A stretch of 60,701 bases of DNA from Candidatus Zixiibacteriota bacterium (GCA_018820315.1 JAHJOQ010000105.1:1-60701); one strand, 5' to 3'. Positions 35,495 through 44,311 are shown, counted from the stretch's first letter. Notes: generated by a model from the letters alone, not told the origin. Translations and numbers: made by a program.

Positions 35495-36296
35495 AGTGAG
35501 GACATTGTCTGTCGTGCTTTCTGCTATCGTGATGTTGCTCTGTATGTCGAGCATTCCGGCGATTGCCTCCGGAAGCATTCACAGCGAGTATGTGGAGTAC
35601 CGCGCCGGTGACACCGTGCTCGAAGGGTATCTGGCTTATGACAACACACTGGAAGGCGCCCGGCCCGCGGTAATGATCGTGCACGAGTGGTGGGGACTCG
35701 GTATGCATCCGAAGCGCAGTGCGGAACGTCTCGCCAAGCTCGGATATGTCGCGTTTGCTATCGATATGTACGGCGTGGGCAAGCTCACCGATTCAGTGGC
35801 ACAGGCGGCTGAATGGTCGGGTGCCTTGAAGAATGACCCTGCTCTGGCGATCAAGAGGTTTGAAGCTGCAATGGTAGCTCTAATGGCGAATGCTGTTGTT
35901 GATTCGACGAGAATCGCAGCGATCGGTTATTGTTTTGGTGGAACGATCTGCCTTGAGATGGCAAGGGCGGGTGTGGAACTCGCCGGAATCGTCAGTTTTC
36001 ACGGCGGACTCGATAGCGTGCTTCCGGAGGAAAAAAGAAATATCAACGCCAAGATACTTGTTTGCACCGGAGCCGACGATCCTTATGCTCCGCCTGATCA
36101 GGTGATTGCATTCGAAGATGAAATGCGTCGGGCCGGAGCGGACTGGCAAGTCATATCTTACGGTGGTGCAGTTCATAGTTTCACGAATCGCGACGCCGAC
36201 AAGCATGGAATCCCGGGCGTAGCCTACAACGAAAAGGCGGACCGGCGTTCATGGGAAGCTATGATGACATTCTTTCACGAGTTGTTTAACAAATAA
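35487..36296 (+). CDS. Exported dienelactone hydrolase-family alpha/beta hydrolase
   Basis: The protein has 269 residues. A signal peptide (to about I-A-S-G near residue 29) precedes a dienelactone-hydrolase fold. The oxyanion block is V-H-E-W-W-G-L-G, the nucleophile elbow is G-Y-C-F-G-G with Cys as nucleophile, and the Asp and His are in T-G-A-D-D-P-Y and G-A-V-H-S-F-T. The natural substrate is not clear; family members cut enol-lactones and small esters. The start ATG has AAGGAGGGG 4 nt upstream and sits within the end of msrB. Confidence 0.85.
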   Translation: MNEVRTLSVVLSAIVMLLCMSSIPAIASGSIHSEYVEYRAGDTVLEGYLAYDNTLEGARPAVMIVHEWWGLGMHPKRSAERLAKLGYVAFAIDMYGVGKLTDSVAQAAEWSGALKNDPALAIKRFEAAMVALMANAVVDSTRIAAIGYCFGGTICLEMARAGVELAGIVSFHGGLDSVLPEEKRNINAKILVCTGADDPYAPPDQVIAFEDEMRRAGADWQVISYGGAVHSFTNRDADKHGIPGVAYNEKADRRSWEAMMTFFHELFNK

Positions 36297-36339
36297 TCAT
36301 CTGACCTCTCTCTATCCAGGACCCCGGTTATGGCGGCTG

Positions 36340-36356
36340 GCGGGGCGCCGCCCCGC
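36340..36356. terminator. GC-rich hairpin between convergent genes
   Basis: GCGGGGC, loop GCC, GCCCCGC: 7 bp, no T tract. It lies between the hydrolase (+) and the DsrK-like gene (-) and may stop either transcript weakly. Confidence 0.4.
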
Positions 36357-36397
36357 TGAAGCCTGTATGCGGTTTCCCCCGGAATGGGTTGCGAGTA

Positions 36398-37756
36398 TCA
36401 CATCACGATCGCTTTCATCAGCATGTCATGAACGCCACCAATCGTCACATCTCGTTTATGATGTTGCATGAGTTGCAGCAATTGCCGTTTGCAGTTAGAG
36501 CAGGGTGCGGCGCAGAATTTCGCACCGGTGTCATCTATCTGCTTGAGTTTCATCTTTCCGGAAACATTCATGCGAAACTCATAGATCGAATCCATGGCTG
36601 ACAGTCCGCCTCCACCACCGCAGCACCAATTGAGATGTCGATTGGGCGTCATCTCCCTGAAATCCGCGCAGCAGGCCGTCATTATTGTTCTCGGCTCTTC
36701 AACGATGCCGCAGCTTCTGCCGAAGTTGCACGGATCGTGATACGTGACCGGGTCTGGATTCGCGCTTTTGTCGAGCTTGATAGCCCCGTCTTCAATCTTA
36801 CCGGCAGTATACTGCAGGATATTACCGATTTCGAATGGAAGTTGTCCCCACCATCCCGCTTTCTCCATGATGAACTTCATGATTCGATGAGCATGACCGC
36901 ATTCGCCCATCATGAGAGTCTTGCACTTCAGGCGCTTAGCTTCGTCGACATAGAGTTTGTTGTCCTCTTTCATAGATTTATCGTCACCGGTGAATAGGCC
37001 GTAGTTGGCACCATCAAATGCCTTTGAACTCAGCGTCCATGATACTCCGAGTTTGTGAAACATCTTGGCCATACCCATAGTAGCTTCCGGGTTCACCAAC
37101 AGATCGCCTGAAGGAGGCACAAGAAATATCTCGGCGCCTGCTTTGTCGAAAGGTATCCTCACATCTATGCCACAGTCATCCTTGATCTCTTCTTCAAGAA
37201 AGGCGACCACATCTTTGAAAGCTGTTTCGCTGGCACCATCCGTATTACCTGTTTCGAGTGAAATCGCGACCACCTTCTGCAGTTGCTCCGGCGTGTAGCC
37301 GAGAGTGTCCGCGATTGCCCGACCCTTTCTGGTAACAACTGAATTATCAATGCTCATCGGGCAGAACGTTGCACATCTCCGACACCCGGTACATTCGTAG
37401 AATGCATTGACGAATGTCTCCATATCGCCGTCAAAGTCGCTGGCTCCTACGATAGGTCCGGCTAGCTTGCCCAATAGCGTTTTGTGTTTCTTGAAAACAG
37501 AGCGAATGAGATCGGTCCGTACGGCAGGATTACGCAATTCGGTTGGATCTCCTTTATATACAGGACACTGCTCCGCGCAAGTGCCGCATCTTACACACAT
37601 CTCCATGTAGAGCTTCAACACCCGTGGTCCGTTGTCTATTCCACTGATGGAGTTTACAACAGCTTCCCGCAGCGCTCCTCCGGTTACTTTATTCGATTTG
37701 ACTTCGGCTGCGTGACCGGTAGCCGTTCCACTATTTACTGCATCACTTTGAGACAC
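36398..37756 (-). CDS. DsrK/HdrD-like Fe-S oxidoreductase (CCG-domain protein)
   Basis: The protein has 452 residues and no signal peptide. Two 4Fe-4S motifs, C-V-R-C-G-T-C-A-E-Q-C-P and C-T-G-C-R-R-C-A-T-F-C-P, lie in residues about 54-145. The C-terminal part has the CCG site: D-P-C-N-F-G-R-S-C-G, then W-C-C-G-G-G-G-G and C-A-A-P-C-S-N-C. In DsrK, TmcB and HdrD this site binds the special 4Fe-4S cluster that reduces disulfides such as DsrC or CoM-S-S-CoB. It follows the DsrM-like gene by 15 nt and should dock on it at the inner membrane, facing the cytoplasm. The start is GTG 37756 with AAAGGAG 8 nt upstream. Confidence 0.88.
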   Translation of the reverse strand: MSQSDAVNSGTATGHAAEVKSNKVTGGALREAVVNSISGIDNGPRVLKLYMEMCVRCGTCAEQCPVYKGDPTELRNPAVRTDLIRSVFKKHKTLLGKLAGPIVGASDFDGDMETFVNAFYECTGCRRCATFCPMSIDNSVVTRKGRAIADTLGYTPEQLQKVVAISLETGNTDGASETAFKDVVAFLEEEIKDDCGIDVRIPFDKAGAEIFLVPPSGDLLVNPEATMGMAKMFHKLGVSWTLSSKAFDGANYGLFTGDDKSMKEDNKLYVDEAKRLKCKTLMMGECGHAHRIMKFIMEKAGWWGQLPFEIGNILQYTAGKIEDGAIKLDKSANPDPVTYHDPCNFGRSCGIVEEPRTIMTACCADFREMTPNRHLNWCCGGGGGLSAMDSIYEFRMNVSGKMKLKQIDDTGAKFCAAPCSNCKRQLLQLMQHHKRDVTIGGVHDMLMKAIVM

Positions 37757-37771
37757 AACAGAGTCTCCTTT

Positions 37772-38470
37772 CTAAGATTTCTGAATGATGGCTTTGGTGA
37801 AGAAGATTCCTCCGAAGTGCATGACTTTGCTGAACGGAATGACCATTATGAGAATCTGTGCGAGCAGGAAGTGAACCATGAGCATGCTGGCCTGCGGCAC
37901 CGCAGAGGCCGTCAGAGAGAATGTGAGCAACTGTGAGAAGTATGCCCGTGTAATCTCGAGATTGAAGTGTTCACCAAACCTCATCAGATTGCCGGTCGAT
38001 AGAATGGCGACTATAAGAAGCAGAGCAAGGAAATCGGAGAGATTAGAGACTTCCCGAACACGAAGCACCGTCATTCGACGAAAAATCAGAAGCAGAGCGA
38101 AAATCGTAATGATCACGCCCGCCGTGCCACCAGAGATAGCGCTCATCTGATCCGCGTTGATACCAAGCGCGTTCCACAGCGCAGGGAAATCCGTAAACAC
38201 GCGAACGTGGCCGATCACGATCAGTGCGAGAGTGGCGTGAAATATCCAGGCAAATACCCAGAGAAGCTTGTCTCCCCTGAAAAGGCCGGGGAACAGAAAT
38301 GCTTCCTTGATTACATTGAAGAATGAGGATACTCCACCGCTTGGGGCGGGGAACAATGTAAGCGCTCCCGGTTGAGGGGTCTTGGTCCAGACATAGAGCC
38401 TGCTGATCATGCCTCCCGCAAACAGGACTATTGTTATGTATGGCAAAATGCCAAAAACGAAGTAATTCAA
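37772..38470 (-). CDS. DsrM/NarI-like membrane cytochrome b subunit
   Basis: The protein has about 232 residues and five or six TM helices. His residues suited to heme b lie in F-A-W-I-F-H-A-T-L-A-L-I-V-I-G-H and M-V-H-F-L-L-A-Q-I-L. This is the NarI/DsrM/TmcC type of quinol-oxidising subunit. The start is not certain: no ATG exists in frame near the beginning. I choose TTG 38470 because AAAGGAAG lies 7 nt upstream and the conserved helix begins there; the open frame further upstream only shadows the DsrC-like gene. Together with the DsrK-like protein it would move electrons from menaquinol to a cytoplasmic thiol carrier. Confidence 0.8.
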   Translation of the reverse strand: MNYFVFGILPYITIVLFAGGMISRLYVWTKTPQPGALTLFPAPSGGVSSFFNVIKEAFLFPGLFRGDKLLWVFAWIFHATLALIVIGHVRVFTDFPALWNALGINADQMSAISGGTAGVIITIFALLLIFRRMTVLRVREVSNLSDFLALLLIVAILSTGNLMRFGEHFNLEITRAYFSQLLTFSLTASAVPQASMLMVHFLLAQILIMVIPFSKVMHFGGIFFTKAIIQKS

Positions 38471-38553
38471 GACATCTTCCTTTCGTACTTCTTTCAGTTT
38501 CAACGCATTGCCCGGCAGTATCTTCGATTGCCGGAACCATTCAACGTCGGCGA

Positions 38554-38871
38554 TTACAGGCAGCCATATGGTCTTGGAAGACCGGCGAGGCGATAGGCGC
38601 CTTTTGCGACTCCGCACGGGAACAAATCGCAAATGTGCTTGGAGCTGAACCCAGTGCACTTACCAATCTTCACGATTGGCGGGCCTTCACCCGTTTTGAG
38701 ATAGTAGTTCTTCACGAACTCAATAATCTTCCAGTGATCATCAGTCAATGGCCCAAGATTGTTCTTGCGGGCAAGTTCCTCCGCAACATCTCGAGACCAG
38801 GACGACATTTCCCTCAGAAAGCCATCCTCATTTTCCAGCTGCTCTGAACTTGTAGAGGCGTCGCTTATCAT
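38554..38871 (-). CDS. DsrC/TusE-family sulfur-carrier protein
   Basis: The protein has 105 residues. L-T-D-D-H-W-K-I-I-E-F-V-K-N-Y-Y near residue 42 and the C-terminal arm A-K-G-A-Y-R-L-A-G-L-P-R-P-Y-G-C-L identify the family. The penultimate Cys104 (CysA) is kept. The second conserved Cys of true DsrC (CysB, 11 residues before) is Tyr93 here, as in TusE-type members, but extra Cys lie at 72, 81 and 86 (F-P-C-G). It is the first gene of a DsrC-M-K-like operon, so its role is probably a redox or sulfur shuttle and not tRNA thiolation; no tusBCD or dsrAB is in the window. ATG 38871 has GGAGG 4 nt upstream. Confidence 0.88.
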   Translation of the reverse strand: MISDASTSSEQLENEDGFLREMSSWSRDVAEELARKNNLGPLTDDHWKIIEFVKNYYLKTGEGPPIVKIGKCTGFSSKHICDLFPCGVAKGAYRLAGLPRPYGCL

Positions 38872-38990
38872 GAGTCCTCCCATGTGTTGATACTGCGATT
38901 CGATAATTCCAAACTCTGTCGGAAATGATCAGCCTGCTACCTGTCGACAGCGCTAGGAAATCGGGGAGGAACGCAGAATGCTCAATCTTA

Positions 38991-39018
38991 TTGACTAATT
39001 CGCATTCGGATGTATACT
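38991..39018 (+). promoter_or_regulatory. Strong sigma-70-type promoter, opposite to the dsrC-like operon
   Basis: TTGACT (38991-38996), 16 nt, TATACT (39013-39018). It faces away from the DsrC-like gene and toward the 3' end of the regulator gene on the other strand. The predicted start near 39025 falls at the foot of a structured segment. Confidence 0.6.
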
Positions 39019-39022
39019 TAGG

Positions 39023-39120
39023 GCGAAGCGGGTGACTTCCGGAACATCCCGGAATGCCATTCCCGCATCGCTGGGCTTGACGGGCTGGACTTGGTCGTTC
39101 GCGCCCGTCGAGCCGGCCTA
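39023..39120 (+). ncRNA. Candidate structured small RNA between the regulator and the DsrC-like gene
   Basis: Two long stems follow the 38991 promoter. The first pairs GCGA-A-GCGGG (39023-39032) with CCCGC-A-TCGC (39062-39071), with TTCCGG/CCGGAA (39037-39054) inside it, which competes with GGAAT/ATTCC (39051-39063). The second pairs GGCTTGACGGGC (39074-39085) with GCCCGTCGAGCC (39103-39114), 12 bp with one G-U. A TATTTCC follows. On the minus strand the same sequence would be in the leader of the dsrC-like operon if it is read through from the regulator gene. No known RNA family is recognised. Confidence 0.45.
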
Positions 39121-39220
39121 TTTCCTCTCCCGAGAATTCGTAGAACTGCTCTGGCTTCTACCTCCTTCCCGAAGAATCATTCCATTCGCATCACCAGTCT
39201 ATTCTCTCTCGATTCGATAG

Positions 39221-39976
39221 TCAGGACGCGCCATTGGCGATGAGCTTCGATAACATTGCCATCGAGAACGGCCGTTCCATGAACGCAAATACAACCTTGT
39301 CACATTTCTTTGGAAGTTCGCCACGGTTTCCCGCAAGGATCACTCTCACGAAAGGTATTCGGGGATCCTCACTAAGCAAGCTAGCAAACTGCTTGCTTCT
39401 CTGGACGCCCATCGAGCAATCGATCACAACATAATCAGGCCGGAATCCCTCCACCACCATCGAGCACCGATATTCACAGTCCGTCACTTGAAGACCAAAA
39501 TCTGCTTCCTTGGCTTCCTTTTCAAGTGCTGCCTTGAGTCGATTCCTATCGGTGACAACGAGCACATTTGGGCGATGCCCATGCACCGTTCGGTAATAGT
39601 CGCAGTCCTGACACGTACCATGGCAGAAGAGTCGCGCATGGCCGATCTCTGCAGGTAGATCGCTCATTTCATAGCAGCGAAGCGTTTTTGATTTATAAAC
39701 GACGCAATTCAGACAATCCTCTGGAATCTCACCGGTTTTCGAATTAAACTCCCAACAGTATTGAAACTTGGCACTGCGGTCGTCCCGATCCTGATTCTTG
39801 TCGCTTCGGAGGAACTCCAACAGAGCATCATGTGGAATCCTATGATGTCCACCCGGAGTCCGGACAGCCTGAATCTTGCCAGATCGTATCCACTTGAGGA
39901 CAGTATCGGGCGTGACTGAACATATTCCTGCTGCCTGTCCCGTTGTCAGATAGTTGTTTGCAGGAAAATCTCGCAT
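39221..39976 (-). CDS. One-component regulator: excisionase-type HTH, Cys cluster, receiver-like domain
   Basis: The protein has 251 residues. Residues 8-58 are a MerR/excisionase-type HTH (Y-L-T-T-G-Q-A-A-G-I-C-S-V-T-P-D-T-V-L-K-W and G-G-H-H-R-I-P). A Cys-rich middle has C74, C88, C91, C101, C118, C122 and C125, able to bind metal or an Fe-S cluster. Residues about 137-250 look like a receiver fold (N-V-L-V-V-T-D-R-N-R, Y-V-V-I-D-C-S-M-G), with the acidic pocket incomplete, so probably not phosphorylated. It lies upstream of, and in line with, the DsrC-M-K-like operon and is its likely regulator. ATG 39976 has GAGGG 6 nt upstream. Confidence 0.8.
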   Translation of the reverse strand: MRDFPANNYLTTGQAAGICSVTPDTVLKWIRSGKIQAVRTPGGHHRIPHDALLEFLRSDKNQDRDDRSAKFQYCWEFNSKTGEIPEDCLNCVVYKSKTLRCYEMSDLPAEIGHARLFCHGTCQDCDYYRTVHGHRPNVLVVTDRNRLKAALEKEAKEADFGLQVTDCEYRCSMVVEGFRPDYVVIDCSMGVQRSKQFASLLSEDPRIPFVRVILAGNRGELPKKCDKVVFAFMERPFSMAMLSKLIANGAS

Positions 39977-40030
39977 AGAGACCCTCACGCGGGTTATCGA
40001 AATTATCTATTTTATCGGTTCTATGGGTTC

Positions 40031-40059
40031 ATGATAATGGATAGCTACACCCATGTCAA
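40031..40059 (-). promoter_or_regulatory. Sigma-70-type promoter for the Cys-cluster regulator
   Basis: On the minus strand TTGACA (40054-40059 complement), 17 nt, TATCAT (40031-40036 complement), 55 nt before the regulator start codon. The rest of 39977-40278 shows no gene. Confidence 0.7.
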
Positions 40060-40278
40060 GTGGAAAATCGAGAATCATACATGGTTTTTTCGAAGTGTTC
40101 CTCTGCTGTTCTTCCTCCAACTTTCGATCATCGTTACGAATCGGTACAATGATTCTTCACCTATACTGAGAACCGGCTCATCTGTCGGTAGCCCAGCGCA
40201 TTGTTTGTTATTGACAGCAGAGACACCACGAAGCACATTGCGGTATCTGATCCGAATACTCGCAGGTGGAGAGCGGCC

Positions 40279-41157
40279 TTGAAATATGGTTCACAATCGG
40301 AAGTGGGCAGAGTCCAGAGTATTCTGCTTAAGCATCCCAGGGACGCATTCATCGATCAGGAAAATGTCGACCGCCAGTGGAAGACATTGAATTATATTTC
40401 CCCGCCAATTTACAGGAAAGCAATCGAAGAATATGACAGATTCATCGAATTGCTGAGTCGGGATATCCCGGGAATTCACTATCTGCCGAGCGACTCGAAT
40501 ACAAGCCTCGATTCGATTTATGTGCATGATCCAGTCGTCATAACTACCGCCGGCGCGATTCTCTGCAACATGGGAAAAGCACAGCGCACCGGGGAATCAA
40601 AGGCTTTCGGAGAGCATCTTGGTCATATTGGAATACCGATCCTCGGGTCTATCAAGGGCGGCGGTCGATTGGAGGGAGGCGATATCGTCTGGTTTGACGA
40701 GCGCACACTCGCGATCGGCGAAGGCTACCGAACAAATGCGGAGGGCATACGCCAGTTGAAAGAGCTGACAAACGATCTGGTGGATGAATTTATCATTGTG
40801 TCTCTACCTCACTGGAACGGTCCCGACGACGTGCTGCACTTGATGTCAATGATCAGCCCGATCGACCGAGATCTTGCCGCAGTTTATTCACGATTGATGC
40901 CGGTTCGATTCAGGGAGTGGCTTCTCGCCAGAGGAATAGAACTCATAGAGGTTCCCAATTCGGAATACGATTCGATGGCGTGCAATATTCTCGCGACTGC
41001 ACCCCGCAGATGTGTGATGCTTGCAGGAAATCCGATCACGAAGCGATTGCTCGAAGAAGCAGGTGTTGTCGTAAGAGAGTATGTCGGTGACGAGATATCG
41101 AAGAAGGGCGCCGGTGGACCGACTTGCCTGACAAGGCCGTTGCTGCGTAGTTCATAA
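40279..41157 (+). CDS. Amidinotransferase-fold hydrolase (dimethylarginine dimethylaminohydrolase-like)
   Basis: The protein has about 292 residues. It has the guanidine-modifying pentein fold: S-E-V-G-R-V-Q-S-I-L-L-K-H-P at the start, G-G-R-L-E-G-G-D-I-V-W near residue 135, the catalytic His in L-P-H-W-N-G-P-D-D-V-L-H-L near 182 and the catalytic Cys in G-G-G/A-G-G-P-T-C-L-T-R-P at the end. DDAH enzymes release dimethylamine and citrulline from methylarginine; arginine deiminase and arginine-handling relatives have similar motifs, so the substrate is open. TTG 40279 is chosen because GGTGGAG lies 7 nt upstream; a TTG at 40201 has no such site. It is monocistronic. Confidence 0.82.
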   Translation: MKYGSQSEVGRVQSILLKHPRDAFIDQENVDRQWKTLNYISPPIYRKAIEEYDRFIELLSRDIPGIHYLPSDSNTSLDSIYVHDPVVITTAGAILCNMGKAQRTGESKAFGEHLGHIGIPILGSIKGGGRLEGGDIVWFDERTLAIGEGYRTNAEGIRQLKELTNDLVDEFIIVSLPHWNGPDDVLHLMSMISPIDRDLAAVYSRLMPVRFREWLLARGIELIEVPNSEYDSMACNILATAPRRCVMLAGNPITKRLLEEAGVVVREYVGDEISKKGAGGPTCLTRPLLRSS

Positions 41158-41362
41158 GCCAATTCACAGCCCTAAGGCGTGATGGCATAGCAAAATGCTG
41201 ACGCCGTCGGCCCTTGGGAATCGCCACATCGTCAATGAACATCGAAAAGAGTTGAGCGCCGGTAGCGCGTCTTTGGGCCGCTTTCGAATTACGGCACATG
41301 AAGATATCAACCAACATAGAGACAATTCCTCGAATATAGACTGGCTTCATCCTAAATAGTCC
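41158..41362. other. Intergenic stretch without recognisable feature
   Basis: Between the amidinotransferase gene and the promoter at 41363. I see no gene, RNA or clear repeat. Confidence 0.5.
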
Positions 41363-41390
41363 TTGACACAGAATGACAATCAATTATCTT
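41363..41390 (+). promoter_or_regulatory. Promoter of the M36/M4-like dockerin protease gene
   Basis: TTGACA (41363-41368), 16 nt, TATCTT (41385-41390). The 12-mer ATAGTCCTTGAC (41356-41367) recurs exactly at 45474-45485 in front of the other dockerin-tailed gene. Confidence 0.6.
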
Positions 41391-41483
41391 ATAACGAGTT
41401 AGAGGTTTCTCGTGACTAGTGAGGAACCTTGCTACTATACTTCATGTCTGATTAACAGTGAAGCGATTACATCCGGAGGAACA

Positions 41484-44267
41484 ATGTTTAATCGTACAGT
41501 AGCAGTATCATTGATGATCCTGATCACCTTCCTGATCTCTGCCACCCAAGTATCTGCATCTGACCAGAACAAAGCGGAGTTTGCTTTCGAGCGACTCAGC
41601 GTGGATTATCCCGAAGTGAAGGCTTATAGCGAGGATGGTAGGATAACCAAACTGTACGGGCGTGCATTCGGTTCAGGCGCTGACGTTTTGAGTTCTGCCG
41701 ACCAATTCCGCACCCGGCATTCTGCTGTGTTCGGAGCAGAGCCTTCCGATCTGGTACCGAGCAGCCTGCTCAAAGATGGCAGGCGCACCCAGCAGCTCAT
41801 GTACAACCAAGAGACGGGCGAATACAAATTCACTCTTGTGTATTATTCCCAACAGAGGAATGGTATCCCGGTATTTCGATCTGATCTGAAGATCCTTGTT
41901 CGCAACGAGCCGGGGTTTCCCGTCGTTCTTGCCGGTTCCGCTCTCAGAGACCTCGGAGACTTCGTCCCGACCCAGAAATCCAGTGTGCACTACGATCTGG
42001 CTCAGAATGTTGTGCGAGTATCGCATCCCGAATTAACGGATTTCGGCGAACCGGAGACAGTGATATGGGCGGGATATGATGAGATCAACTCCGAGCCGGT
42101 TCTGTCGATCACATTCGAAGCTACAGGCAAAGATTATCAGAAATGGATGTTTGTCGCCGACGCTCAGACCGGTGAGATACTATACGAAGAGAATCTCGTC
42201 ATATTTGAAGACATAGTTGGCAACGTGAGCGGCTATGCGACCGAAGGCATTGCTTCCGGCGATTGTGAAGAGGAGGTCGTTACGCCTCTTCCATATGCCC
42301 GCGTGACCAGAGGATCTTCAGAGACATACACTGATGTTAACGGTGATTTTGTGTTGCCCAATGCCGGGTCGACTCCTGTCATCGTGTCATCAACGATCTG
42401 GGGCGAGTTTTTCCAGGTGTTGAATGCTGCAGGGGAACCGTCATTACTCACATCTGCAGTCACTCCTCCGGGACCTGCTAATTTCATTCACAATCCAGCG
42501 AACGGAGAATTCACGAGAGCTGAAGTAAACGGCTACTATCATGCGAATGTTGTGCGGGACATGGTGCTGTCTTTCAATCCGGAGTTCCCGACTCTTTCAG
42601 AACAGACCGGCTTTCCCGTCCATGTAAATCGCAGTGATGGATACTGTCCCGACAACGCCTGGTACAACGGCTCTTCGATAAACTTCTGCAAAGGAGAATC
42701 CGGGTATCCAAACACAGCCTATTCGACGGTCGTACATCATGAATATGGGCATCACGTGGTCGCAGAGTCCGGCAACGGGCAGGATCAGTACGGAGAAGGC
42801 TATGGCGATGTGATGGGTGTTTTGATTACCGACGATTCCGGGCTTGCGTACGGCTTCTACGGTTCAGGATACTGCAATTACCCGCTCAGAAACGCGGACA
42901 ACTCTTTTCAGTATCCGTGCAACGGCGAAGGGCATTACTGCGGCAATCTCATTTCAGGTTGTGTCTGGAGCACACGCAATGAACTTCTTGCGAGCTATCC
43001 TGAGACATATCGCGACATTCTGGGAAGTCTCGCGATCAATTCAATGCTGCTGCACTCCGGAAACAGGATAACTCCACAGATTACGATAGACTGGTTGACT
43101 CTGGATGATGATGATCCGATAATTGCTAATGGCACTCCACACTATCCTGAAATTTGCGCCGGATTCGGAGCACACAATATGGATTGCCCTGCTCTGTCCC
43201 CTGTCTGGTTCGAGTATCCTGACGGATATCCTGCAATCGCTGCACCTGAACAGGAAACAGTATTCAGAGTGATAGTGCATGCCGGGACTGTTGAACCGGT
43301 TGCCGGTTCCGGAACACTGTACTACTCAATCGACGGTGCTCCTTATCAGGGTGAGCCAATGGGCATTCTTGGCGCTAATGAATATGAAGCTATCCTTCCC
43401 GGTGCTCTCTGTGAAAGCAACATAGACTGGTACGTCAGTTCAGAGGCTGAAGGAGCGGGAGTTACATACGACCCAATAGATGCGCCGGTGAGTGTGTATT
43501 CGGAGACGGTGCCTCCCGAAGCGACTGTGTACTTGTCTGATGACTTTGAGTTCGACAATAGCTGGACCGAGAGTGGTACAGCCATTTCCGGTGGCTGGGA
43601 GCGCGGAGTCCCATCAGGCGGCGGTTCCTATGGCGATCCCACCAGTGACTACGATGGTTCCGGCAGCTGCTACCTCACGCAGAACGATGCTGGCGAGTCC
43701 GATGTTGACAATGGCTCTACAGAACTCATGTCACCGGCTTTACAGCTTGCGGGATTTGACGCATCCATCAGTTATGCTTACTGGTATTCAAATGACCAGG
43801 GGGGAGCTCCCTCAACAGACTACATGTCAGTTGATGTTTCGAGTGATGACGGGGCGAGTTGGAAGACGGTGAGGATCATCGGTCCTGTCGTGAACGCATC
43901 GGGTGGGTGGTTCACTGATGAATTCATCGTAAGTGATCATGTAGCACCGACTGATGTGGTAAGGTTGAGATTCGTCGCGTCCGACATGGGTGATGACTCC
44001 AATATCGAGGCTGCAATCGATGCCGTGATGGTGATTGCTCTTGAATGCATTAACTATATGTGCGGTGATCCTGATGCAAGCGGCGATGTCGACATAGATG
44101 ATATTGTATACTTGATAGCATACATATTCTCGGGCGGATCTGCGCCGAACCCCATCGCTTCAGGCGATGTTGACTGCACAGGCAGCCCCGACATCGATGA
44201 TGCCGTCTACCTGGTACACTTCGTCTTTTCGGGCGGACCGGCACCATGCGCTCAATGCAGCAATTGA
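41484..44267 (+). CDS. Secreted zinc metallopeptidase with C-terminal dockerin-like repeats
   Basis: The protein has 927 residues. A signal peptide (to about V-S-A-S near residue 24) is followed by an FTP/PepSY-like propeptide (about 30-250), a carboxypeptidase-regulatory-like beta domain (about 255-320), and a peptidase domain with V-V-H-H-E-Y-G-H-H (near 418) and G-E-G-Y-G-D-V-M-G (near 438), which supply the two His and the Glu ligand of M4/M36-type gluzincins. A jelly-roll-like domain (about 690-860) and two dockerin-type repeats (D-P-D-A-S-G-D-V-D-I-D-D-I; D-V-D-C-T-G-S-P-D-I-D-D-A) end it. ATG 41484 has CGGAGGAA upstream; open frame upstream is not used. It probably degrades extracellular protein. 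Confidence 0.85.
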   Translation: MFNRTVAVSLMILITFLISATQVSASDQNKAEFAFERLSVDYPEVKAYSEDGRITKLYGRAFGSGADVLSSADQFRTRHSAVFGAEPSDLVPSSLLKDGRRTQQLMYNQETGEYKFTLVYYSQQRNGIPVFRSDLKILVRNEPGFPVVLAGSALRDLGDFVPTQKSSVHYDLAQNVVRVSHPELTDFGEPETVIWAGYDEINSEPVLSITFEATGKDYQKWMFVADAQTGEILYEENLVIFEDIVGNVSGYATEGIASGDCEEEVVTPLPYARVTRGSSETYTDVNGDFVLPNAGSTPVIVSSTIWGEFFQVLNAAGEPSLLTSAVTPPGPANFIHNPANGEFTRAEVNGYYHANVVRDMVLSFNPEFPTLSEQTGFPVHVNRSDGYCPDNAWYNGSSINFCKGESGYPNTAYSTVVHHEYGHHVVAESGNGQDQYGEGYGDVMGVLITDDSGLAYGFYGSGYCNYPLRNADNSFQYPCNGEGHYCGNLISGCVWSTRNELLASYPETYRDILGSLAINSMLLHSGNRITPQITIDWLTLDDDDPIIANGTPHYPEICAGFGAHNMDCPALSPVWFEYPDGYPAIAAPEQETVFRVIVHAGTVEPVAGSGTLYYSIDGAPYQGEPMGILGANEYEAILPGALCESNIDWYVSSEAEGAGVTYDPIDAPVSVYSETVPPEATVYLSDDFEFDNSWTESGTAISGGWERGVPSGGGSYGDPTSDYDGSGSCYLTQNDAGESDVDNGSTELMSPALQLAGFDASISYAYWYSNDQGGAPSTDYMSVDVSSDDGASWKTVRIIGPVVNASGGWFTDEFIVSDHVAPTDVVRLRFVASDMGDDSNIEAAIDAVMVIALECINYMCGDPDASGDVDIDDIVYLIAYIFSGGSAPNPIASGDVDCTGSPDIDDAVYLVHFVFSGGPAPCAQCSN

Positions 44268-44311
44268 TCAGAAACAACTGTGACTATGCGCTAACAGATA
44301 TTAAACAGAAG

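Noticed and set aside
38471-38659. N-terminal extension of the DsrM-like frame
   Set aside because: It overlaps the DsrC-like gene in another frame and is basic and non-hydrophobic, so it is a shadow; the TTG at 38470 has a ribosome binding site.
39032-39220. Open frame of 62 codons on the plus strand after the 38991 promoter
   Set aside because: It has no ribosome binding site, its product looks random, and the sequence is dominated by RNA-like stems.
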